Shown here piece after piece: positions 1-5,104 of a DNA stretch of 6,093 nt (position 1 is its first letter; each line of letters begins with the position of its first letter). The notes beneath the pieces are model-generated. The model worked only from the letters and a program-made list of their open reading frames with translations. It was not told the origin of the DNA and made no database searches. The stretch is from Gemmatimonadaceae bacterium (GTDB lineage Bacteria; Gemmatimonadota; Gemmatimonadetes; Gemmatimonadales; Gemmatimonadaceae): the NCBI GenBank assembly GCA_013361745.1, contig JABFXM010000607.1, forward strand, positions 1 to 6,093. Reading direction: 5' to 3'. Made by a program: the position numbers and the translations under genes.

Positions 1-2
1 TG

Positions 3-1325
3 TTCTTCCCGCACCCGCTCTCGCCTATCGCCCGCCGAGTGCAGATCGACTGACAGCGAGTCGATCCGCCGGCTGTCCATCGCGCGGACGGTGAACACCG
101 CGCCGCCGCCGGTGACCCGGTCGCCGACGACGGGGAGACGGCCGAGCACTCCGAAGACCCAGCCGCCGATCGTCGTGTAGTCGTCGGAGACGACGTCGAG
201 TGAGTAGCGCTCGTTCAGCTCGTCGATGTTGGTGCTCCCCGGCACGAGCACCTCGCCGGCGGACGGGCGCGCGAAGGGCTCGACCGCCTCGTCGTACTCG
301 TCGAGGATCTCGCCGACGATCTCCTCGAGCAGATCCTCCATCGTGACGAGGCCCGCGGTTCCGCCGTACTCGTCGAGCACGATCGCCATGTGCTCCTTGA
401 GCCGCTTGAAGTCGGACAGCACTTCCTCGACCTCGCGCGTTCCGGGCACGACGTGCACGGGACGCATGACGTCGCGCGGCGAGAACGTCTCCGGACGATG
501 CACCAGCACCCGCAGCAGGTCCTTGGCGAGGACGAGCCCGACGACGTGGTCGATCGTCTCCTCGTAGACGGGGAATCGCGAGAAGCCGCTCTCCTCGGCG
601 ATCGCGACCGCCTCGTCGAGCGTCGAGTCGATCTCGAGCGCGACCATGTCGGTGCGCGGCGTCATCACCTCGCGCGCGTTCTTCTCCGAGAACTCGAAGA
701 CACCTTCGATCAGGTCGGCGTCGCGTTGCTCGAGCACTCCGCCTTCCTGGCTCTGCTCGACGAGGAGCCGCAGCTCCTCTGCCGAGTGGACCTGCTCCTC
801 GGCGTCGATCGGCCGCTGGCCCAGCCCGCGCAGGACGAGGGTCGCGGAGCGGCTGAGCACCCAGGTGAAGGGGCTGACGAGCCAGGCGAAGGCGATGAGC
901 GGCGGCGACAGCCAACGCGCGAGCATCTCGGGGTGGTTCAGCGCCGCCGCCTTGGGCGTCAGCTCGCCGAACACCACGTGGAAGTACGTCACCACGATCA
1001 GCGCCACGGTGGCGCCCAGCGTGACGCGGAGCGAGACTTCGACGACGAAGGGAAGGTGCGCGAGCAGATGCTCGAACAGCTCGCCGAACGCGGACTCGGC
1101 CACCCAGCCGAGTCCGAGGCTGGCGAGCGTCACCCCCACCTGCGTCGCCGAGAGGAGCCGCGGCAGATTGTTGAGCGCACGAAGAGCGAGGCGTGCCTTC
1201 GCGTCGCCGCCGCGCGTCAACGCTTCGAGCCGCGTCCGCCGCGAGCGGACGAGCGCGAACTCGGCGCCGACGAAGAATCCGTTCAGCAGCACGAGCACGA
1301 AGACGATGAGCAGCCTGACTAGCAC
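3..1325 (-). CDS. CNNM/CorC-type (HlyC/CorC 'hemolysin family') membrane protein, 3' end cut by window edge
   Basis: Inner-membrane protein of the family with a CNNM transmembrane domain (DUF21), a CBS-domain pair and a CorC/HlyC C-terminal domain. Relatives are linked to Mg2+/Co2+ export and 'hemolysin' is a legacy name. Reading the minus strand from GTG at 1325 gives 441 open codons without a stop. Seen: an N-terminal hydrophobic helix followed by NGFFVGAEFALVR (residues 15-27), further hydrophobic stretches near 60-75, 97-117 and 138-158, FGELTPK (119-125), EVMTPRTDM (219-227), the second CBS signature MAIVLDEYGGTAGLVTMED (313-331) running into LLEEIVGE, then the CorC domain with PGSTNIDEL (362-370). 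Family members are about 420-450 aa, so only a few C-terminal codons should be missing. Start choice: an in-frame TAG at 1337-1335 leaves GTG 1325 as the only usual start before the first helix. No clear Shine-Dalgarno precedes it. It is divergent from the cation exporter at 1365. Family call is secure; the ion is not known. Confidence 0.93.
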   Translation of the reverse strand, partial: MLVRLLIVFVLVLLNGFFVGAEFALVRSRRTRLEALTRGGDAKARLALRALNNLPRLLSATQVGVTLASLGLGWVAESAFGELFEHLLAHLPFVVEVSLRVTLGATVALIVVTYFHVVFGELTPKAAALNHPEMLARWLSPPLIAFAWLVSPFTWVLSRSATLVLRGLGQRPIDAEEQVHSAEELRLLVEQSQEGGVLEQRDADLIEGVFEFSEKNAREVMTPRTDMVALEIDSTLDEAVAIAEESGFSRFPVYEETIDHVVGLVLAKDLLRVLVHRPETFSPRDVMRPVHVVPGTREVEEVLSDFKRLKEHMAIVLDEYGGTAGLVTMEDLLEEIVGEILDEYDEAVEPFARPSAGEVLVPGSTNIDELNERYSLDVVSDDYTTIGGWVFGVLGRLPVVGDRVTGGGAVFTVRAMDSRRIDSLSVDLHSAGDRRERVREE

Positions 1326-1352
1326 GCCGGAAAGCTACTTCGCCCGAGGGGT

Positions 1353-1358
1353 GGGAGG
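1353..1358 (+). promoter_or_regulatory. Shine-Dalgarno of the CDF exporter
   Basis: GGGAGG lies 6 nt upstream of the GTG at 1365. This decides the start: it places translation at GTG 1365, immediately before the His-rich leader, and not at a later ATG within the membrane domain. Confidence 0.75.
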
Positions 1359-1364
1359 CCAGTC

Positions 1365-2327
1365 GTGACACACGCCCACCACGGGCACTCGCACGCGCAC
1401 GGGCATCACGGTCACTCGCACGGGCCGGGCGCGCACGTGCATCACGCGGGACTCGACGTGCACGCGCACTCGCTCCGCGGGCTGCGCATCGCGCTCGGCC
1501 TCACGGCCGTGTTCCTCGTTGCCGAAGTGATCGGCGCGATCCTCTCGAACTCGCTGACGCTGCTCGCCGACGCGGGGCACATGCTCACCGATGTCGCCGC
1601 GCTCTCGCTCTCGCTCTTCGTCGCGTGGATCAGCCGGCGACCCGCGACGCCGGACAAGACGTACGGCTACTGGCGCTGGGAGATCCTCGCCGCGTTCCTG
1701 AACGGCGCCGCGCTGCTCCTCGTCTCGGCGTGGATCATCTGGGAGGCGATCTCGCGCCTGCGCGCGCCGGAACGCGTCGGCGAGGGGACGATGCTCCTCG
1801 TCGCCTCGACGGGCCTGGTCGTCAACCTCATTGCTGCGTGGGTGCTGCACCCGACGAGCGAGGGGTCGCTCAACGTGCGTGGTGCCTACCTGCACGTGCT
1901 CTCGGACCTCCTCGGATCGGTGGCGGCGCTCGTCGCGGCACTCGTCATTCGCACCACGGGCTTGCTCGTCGCCGATCCGATCGCGTCGATCGCGATGACC
2001 GTGCTGATCATGCGCGGCAGCTGGCGACTGGTGCGCGAGAGCATCGACATCCTGCTCGAGTCGACGCCCGCGAGTGTTCCCCTCGGCAGCGTACGCGAGC
2101 AGCTCGCGGCGATCCCGGGGATCGAGTCGGTGCACGACCTCCACGTGTGGACGGTGACGTCGGGCGTCATCGCGATGAGCGTGCATGCCATCGTGCGCGA
2201 TCCGGAACGTCACCAGCATGTCCTCGAGCACGTGCACGACGCGATGTCGCTCTTCGACATCCAGCACGTCACCGTGCAGCTCGAGCGCCGCGAGATGTAC
2301 GAGCGCGAGCATCATCTCCATCCCTGA
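1365..2327 (+). CDS. CDF-family zinc/cation efflux transporter (CzcD/ZitB-like)
   Basis: Inner-membrane antiporter expected to export Zn2+ (possibly Cd2+/Co2+) in exchange for protons. The 320-aa product has a His-rich cytoplasmic leader with 15 His in the first 35 residues, then about six transmembrane helices and a C-terminal cytoplasmic metal-sensing domain. The two intramembrane HxxxD motifs are visible: HMLTD (72-76, TM2, after LLADAG) and HVLSD (177-181, TM5). Together they give the His2-Asp2 site typical of Zn-transporting CDF proteins; ferrous-iron/Zn YiiP types have DxxxD in TM2. Other family marks are SNSLTLLADAGH (61-72), YGYWRWEILAAF (100-111) and the C-terminal domain with VHDLHVW (256-262). 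The tail ends in a second His cluster (EHHLHP). Length is normal for the family. It starts with GTG behind a good ribosome site and is divergent, 39 bp apart, from the CNNM/CorC gene, so both neighbours are metal-transport genes. The gene symbol is left blank because czcD and zitB cannot be told apart here. Confidence 0.95.
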   Translation: MTHAHHGHSHAHGHHGHSHGPGAHVHHAGLDVHAHSLRGLRIALGLTAVFLVAEVIGAILSNSLTLLADAGHMLTDVAALSLSLFVAWISRRPATPDKTYGYWRWEILAAFLNGAALLLVSAWIIWEAISRLRAPERVGEGTMLLVASTGLVVNLIAAWVLHPTSEGSLNVRGAYLHVLSDLLGSVAALVAALVIRTTGLLVADPIASIAMTVLIMRGSWRLVRESIDILLESTPASVPLGSVREQLAAIPGIESVHDLHVWTVTSGVIAMSVHAIVRDPERHQHVLEHVHDAMSLFDIQHVTVQLERREMYEREHHLHP

Positions 2328-2436
2328 CGCGGCGGGCGCGAGGGATTAAGGATCGTTCATCGTACGCGCCGGCGCAGCGGACACTCTGACCGCACGCTGT
2401 TCAGTCCCGTGACAGCGGCGCGCCGGACGGTCAGAA

Positions 2437-2955
2437 ATGGTGACGTTAGGCCCGGGGGCGCGTCTCTACGGGATGACGTTTCCTCCCCAGATGAGCGACT
2501 ACCGCATCGAGAAGATCCGCTGTCCAGTCGTCGTGAGGACGCACAGCGGAGACACGGTGGCCGGCGAGATTTTCCTTCAGCCGTTCGTGCGCCCGGGCGG
2601 CGGTGACGAGCGGCCGCAGGACATCCTCAACGGCCGCGATCCATTCTTCCCGCTGGCGCTCGCCGACGGCGACACCCTTCTCCTCGCGAAGGACCAGGTG
2701 CTCGAAGTCGCGATCGACCGCGTCGACGACGAGGACGATGCCCTCGAGGTCATGTCTCGACCCATGGTGGTCGAGATCCGCCTGACGAGTGGAGACAAGC
2801 GTGCCGGGGCGATCTTCCTCGACATGCCAAGCGAACGCCCCCGACTGCTCGATTATCTGAACCGCGAAGACGAGCGGTTCCTCACGCTGCACGGCACGGA
2901 GCGCCGTTTCCTGATCAATCGTCGGGAGATCGAGCACGTCCGGCCGCTCGACTAA
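2437..2955 (+). CDS. uncharacterised 172-aa protein made of two tandem copies of one small domain, pilT-linked
   Basis: I do not recognise a named family. The protein is soluble, acidic, without a signal peptide or membrane segment, and is built from a tandem duplication. Copy 1 spans about residues 30-93 and copy 2 about 110-169. Both have the order V-x-V/I-R-x-x-S-G-D-x-x-A-G-x-I-F-L, then E-R-P, a leucine-asparagine (DILN / DYLN), an aspartate and phenylalanine (RDPFFPL / EDERFLTL), and a final hydrophobic strand (LLLAKDQVLEV / RFLINRREIEHV). The pattern suggests small beta-barrel-like units, but the fold is inference. The linker (94-106) is very acidic. Start: ATG 2437 has a partial ribosome site (GGACGG, 2425-2430, 6 nt spacing); ATG 2473 or 2491 are possible and would not touch the duplicated domains. 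The stop is 3 bp before the pilT-like start, so the two are almost surely co-transcribed. A role in type IV pilus function is suggested by linkage only. Confidence 0.85.
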   Translation: MVTLGPGARLYGMTFPPQMSDYRIEKIRCPVVVRTHSGDTVAGEIFLQPFVRPGGGDERPQDILNGRDPFFPLALADGDTLLLAKDQVLEVAIDRVDDEDDALEVMSRPMVVEIRLTSGDKRAGAIFLDMPSERPRLLDYLNREDERFLTLHGTERRFLINRREIEHVRPLD

Positions 2956-2958
2956 CTC

Positions 2959-4647
2959 ATGGCACAACTCGACCGACTGCTGTCCGTCATGGTGAGCAAC
3001 CGCGCGAATGCGCTCGTCCTCAACGAGGGCGAGGTCGCGCAGCTCGACGTGGCTGGTGGCAACCGACCGGTGACGAAGCAGCCCCTGACCTCGCAGCAGG
3101 TGGTCATGCTGCTGCGCGAGATCGCCCCCGCCGATGCGGGCGCGAAGCTGGAGGCCGGTCAGCCGGCGACCTTCCAGTACAGCTCCGACGACGGGATCTT
3201 CGTCGCGCGAGCGACACTGGCCGGCGGGCGTTGGGAAGCGTCGGTTCGCGTCGACGACTCGGCCATCACGTCGCCCTCGTTGGGCGGATTGGCCGCCGCC
3301 GACCAGCCGGCGATCGCCCGCGGGACGCCGATGCGCACGACGCCGATTCCGCCGCAGGCCGTCGCCGGCGGCAATGGTCATCGGCCGACGCCGAGCGCGG
3401 CGACGGCCATGGGGGCGACGAACGGGAACGGCGCCCCGAAGGCGGCGCCCGCGGCGCACGTCGCCGATCCGCGCGCGCGCCAGGAGATCGATTCCCTCCT
3501 CACCCTGATGGTGCAGAAGGGCGGCTCCGACCTGCACCTCCGCGTCGGCGAGCCGCCGGTGCTTCGGCTCCATGGCGAGATGCAGCGGATCGACGGGAAG
3601 GCGACGCTCACGAACGAGTCGCTCGAGGCGATGCTTCTCTCGATCATGCCCGATCGCAACCGCGGTGAGTTCGGTGACCTGTGGGATACCGACTACGCGT
3701 ACGAGATCGAGGGTGTTGCCCGCTTCCGCGCCAACGCGGCGCGCGAGCGCAAGGGCGCGGCCGCGGTGTTCCGGACGATCCCGGCGCAGGTCGTGACCGT
3801 CGAGCAGATGGGCGTCACGCCGGAAGTGCAGCAGCTCTGCTACCTGACGAAGGGACTCGTGCTCGTCACTGGCCCGACGGGCTCCGGCAAGTCGACGACC
3901 CTCTGCTCGCTCATCGATCTGGTGAACCGGTCGCGCAACGACCACGTCATCACGATCGAGGATCCGATCGAGTTCGTGCACCCGAACAAGAACTGCATCA
4001 TCACGCAGCGGCAGGTCGGCGTGCACACGAAGAGCTTCAAGAGCGCGCTGCGCGCCGCGCTGCGCGAGGATCCGGACATCATCCTCGTCGGTGAGCTCCG
4101 CGATCTCGAGACCGTCGCCATCGCGATCGAGACGGCGGAAACGGGACATCTCGTCTTCGGCACGCTCCACACGACGACGGCCGCGGGCACCGTGGACCGC
4201 ATCATCGACCAGTTCCCCGCCGACCGTCAGGAGCAGATCCGCGTGATGCTCGCCGACTCGCTGAAGGGCGTGATCTCGCAGACGCTCTGCAAGAAGATCG
4301 GCGGCGGCCGCGTCGCGGCGCGTGAGATCCTGCTCACGATCCCCGCGATCTCGAACCTGATCCGCGAGTCAAAGGTCTTCCAGATCAACTCCGTGCTGCA
4401 GACCTCCCGCAAGCTCGGGATGATCACGCTCAACGACGCCCTGATCGACCTCGTCGACGGAAACCTCGTCGAGCCGAAGGAGGCCTACATGAAGGCGATC
4501 GACAAGGCGAACTTCGCCAACATGCTCCGGCAGCGGAACCACGACGTCTCCTTCCTCGACATCAGCGGCGAGGAGAGCGGGGCGAAGCCTGCAGGCAAGG
4601 CACCCGCGGCCGGGAAGCCGGTAGCCGCGGCCGCAGGCAAGCGCTAG
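2959..4647 (+). CDS. pilT: PilT-like type IV pilus retraction ATPase with duplicated N-terminal domain
   Basis: Cytoplasmic hexameric secretion-type ATPase of the PilT/GspE family, expected to power pilus retraction and twitching. The usual PilT body occupies residues about 175-535: N-terminal PAS-like domain (IDSLLTLMVQKGGSDLHL, 177-194), Walker A GPTGSGKST (305-313), Asp box TIEDPIEFVH (332-341), QRQVG (350-354), Walker B region DPDIILVGELRD (371-382), His box TGHLVFGTLHT (395-405) and the PilT C-terminal signature AISNLIRE (463-470, an Arg-to-Ser change from AIRNLIRE). PilT is usually about 345-380 aa; this one is 562. The extra part is a degenerate second copy of the N-terminal domain (4-98), a Pro/Ala/Gly/Thr-rich, probably disordered linker (about 104-168) and an Ala/Lys/Gly/Pro tail (537-562). 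The start at 2959 is supported because the N-terminal copy aligns from its first residues. No ribosome site is visible, so translation is probably coupled to the gene ending 3 bp upstream. A PilT paralogue rather than the main retraction motor is possible. Confidence 0.92.
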   Translation: MAQLDRLLSVMVSNRANALVLNEGEVAQLDVAGGNRPVTKQPLTSQQVVMLLREIAPADAGAKLEAGQPATFQYSSDDGIFVARATLAGGRWEASVRVDDSAITSPSLGGLAAADQPAIARGTPMRTTPIPPQAVAGGNGHRPTPSAATAMGATNGNGAPKAAPAAHVADPRARQEIDSLLTLMVQKGGSDLHLRVGEPPVLRLHGEMQRIDGKATLTNESLEAMLLSIMPDRNRGEFGDLWDTDYAYEIEGVARFRANAARERKGAAAVFRTIPAQVVTVEQMGVTPEVQQLCYLTKGLVLVTGPTGSGKSTTLCSLIDLVNRSRNDHVITIEDPIEFVHPNKNCIITQRQVGVHTKSFKSALRAALREDPDIILVGELRDLETVAIAIETAETGHLVFGTLHTTTAAGTVDRIIDQFPADRQEQIRVMLADSLKGVISQTLCKKIGGGRVAAREILLTIPAISNLIRESKVFQINSVLQTSRKLGMITLNDALIDLVDGNLVEPKEAYMKAIDKANFANMLRQRNHDVSFLDISGEESGAKPAGKAPAAGKPVAAAAGKR

Positions 4648-4660
4648 ACGTCGCGTCGAC

Positions 4661-4716
4661 CGGCAGGGAGCGGTGGGCAGGAAGCGATAGGCAGGAAGCG
4701 ATAGGCAGGAAGCAGG
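4661..4716 (+). repeat. four direct 14-bp repeats (two 7-bp units each)
   Basis: Four consecutive 14-bp units start at 4661, 4675, 4689 and 4703. Units 2 and 3 (GGGCAGGAAGCGAT and AGGCAGGAAGCGAT) differ at one base; unit 1 is a diverged copy (CGGCAGGGAGCGGT) and unit 4 ends AGG instead of GAT. Each unit can be read as two heptamers, GGCAGGA and AGCGATA. The array starts 13 bp after the pilT-like stop codon and feeds directly into the left arm of the hairpin that follows. Confidence 0.85.
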
Positions 4717-4764
4717 AGGCGGCTCGGGGGACGATTCCCTCGAGCCGCCTCCTGCTTCCTGCCT
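4703..4764. terminator. long near-perfect hairpin between convergent genes, possible bidirectional terminator
   Basis: Left arm 4704-4726 and right arm 4741-4763 are exact reverse complements over 23 bp. The pairing extends outward by one A-T pair (4703/4764) and inward by GGG/CCC plus one G-U pair (4727-4730 with 4737-4740), leaving a 6-nt loop ACGATT at 4731-4736. The stem is very GC-rich. It lies about 55 bp past the pilT-like stop and 18 bp past the stop of the small minus-strand gene, which is where a shared terminator of convergent genes would sit. There is no T-run on either side, so it is not a standard intrinsic terminator. It may act as an mRNA 3'-end stabiliser or simply be a dispersed repeat element. 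Confidence 0.55.
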
Positions 4765-4777
4765 CCTGCCTCCTGCC
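4757..4777 (-). repeat. three tandem TCCTGCC heptamers (GGCAGGA on the minus strand)
   Basis: TCCTGCC occurs three times without a gap at 4757, 4764 and 4771, preceded by the variant TCCTGCT at 4750-4756. Read on the minus strand these are GGCAGGA x3 then AGCAGGA, the same heptamers that form the left-hand array, now pointing toward it. The array ends 5 bp from the stop codon of the small minus-strand gene. Confidence 0.85.
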
Positions 4778-4782
4778 TGCAG

Positions 4783-4980
4783 CTAGTCCGTCTCCGGTCT
4801 ATCCCCGTCGTCTTCCGGAAGCGCGCTTCGTCGTTCCTGCAACTCCCCTCTGGGTCGCGAGTACTCCTCTCGCTCGCTGTACCCGTAGCCGCCGAGCACC
4901 TCACCGCCACGCATGTAATCGTGGCCGTAGCCGCGGCCGAGGGGATAACCATTGCGGGATGTTTCGTCGCGCTCCTCCAT
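4783..4980 (-). CDS. small Gly/Tyr-rich, highly charged hypothetical protein (65 aa)
   Basis: I do not recognise a named family. The 65-residue product has no signal peptide, membrane segment or cysteine. The first half is Gly/Tyr/Arg-rich ([12 protein letters not shown], residues 11-22; [11 protein letters not shown], 30-40) and the second half is charged with an acidic end ([11 protein letters not shown], 55-65), so it is probably disordered. That this is a real gene is supported by GGAGGT at 4991-4986, 5 nt before the ATG at 4980, the best ribosome site in the window, and by its stop lying just beside the repeat hairpin. Its codons are less G/C-ending than those of its neighbours and include two AGA. 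It is divergent from typA and convergent with the pilT-like gene. It resembles in composition the Gly/Tyr/Arg-rich leaders of some longer stress-linked proteins, so it could be a free-standing or shortened version; that is inference. Confidence 0.68.
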   Translation of the reverse strand: MEERDETSRNGYPLGRGYGHDYMRGGEVLGGYGYSEREEYSRPRGELQERRSALPEDDGDRPETD

Positions 4981-4985
4981 GGGAC

Positions 4986-4991
4986 ACCTCC
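4986..4991 (-). promoter_or_regulatory. strong Shine-Dalgarno of the small 65-aa gene
   Basis: On the minus strand GGAGGT sits 5 nt upstream of the ATG at 4980. It singles out this frame from the overlapping open frames on the same strand, which lack such a site. Confidence 0.75.
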
Positions 4992-5066
4992 GGAGTTGAA
5001 CGGGGTTCTAGCTGGCGACGGCAGGATGCCACACTCCGCGCCCCCAGGCAAGGTGAGCAGTTCCCA

Positions 5067-5096
5067 ATGCCATTTCGGGGCAAATTCGGCTATAAT
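5067..5096 (+). promoter_or_regulatory. typA promoter with perfect -10 TATAAT
   Basis: A perfect TATAAT at 5091-5096 stands out in GC-rich DNA. A partial -35, ATGCCA at 5067-5072 (4 of 6 matches to TTGACA), lies 18 bp upstream of it. Standard spacing puts the transcript start at about 5102-5105, that is, on or within 3 nt of the typA ATG at 5105. The message would thus have almost no 5' leader. Confidence 0.6.
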
Positions 5097-5104
5097 TGAA
5101 GGCT

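Noticed and set aside
390..1322. 310-codon plus-strand open frame antisense to the CNNM/CorC gene
   Set aside because: Composition is Arg/Glu/His-rich with no domain; it mirrors the codon bias of the real minus-strand gene.
25..1371. Long 448-codon minus-strand open frame overlapping the CNNM/CorC gene
   Set aside because: Arg/Ala-rich low-complexity translation in another frame of the same strand; the neighbouring frame carries clear CBS and CorC motifs, so this is a GC-bias shadow.
1335..2321. 328-codon minus-strand open frame antisense to the CDF exporter
   Set aside because: His/Arg/Asp-rich shadow; the plus strand has intact CDF motifs and a good ribosome site.
2395..2417. Small hairpin CGCTGT / ACAGCG with an 11-nt loop after the CDF gene
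   Set aside because: Only 6 bp of stem, a large loop and no T-run; expected by chance in GC-rich DNA. The remaining gap 2328-2436 shows no convincing promoter or terminator to me.
2446..4170. 574-codon minus-strand open frame across the small protein and pilT-like gene
   Set aside because: Spans two well-supported genes in antisense, with charged low-complexity sequence and no recognisable domain.
4661..4777. CRISPR array or riboswitch
   Set aside because: Repeats are 7/14 bp with no spacers, and the fold is one simple long stem between convergent genes without a conserved aptamer pattern.
4644..5051. 135-codon minus-strand open frame covering the repeat hairpin and the small gene
   Set aside because: It translates the heptamer repeats, lacks a ribosome site, and conflicts with the 65-aa frame that has a strong one.
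5068..5082. Short inverted repeat TGCC / GGCA overlapping the typA -35 as an operator
   Set aside because: Only 4 bp per arm; too short to claim as a binding site.
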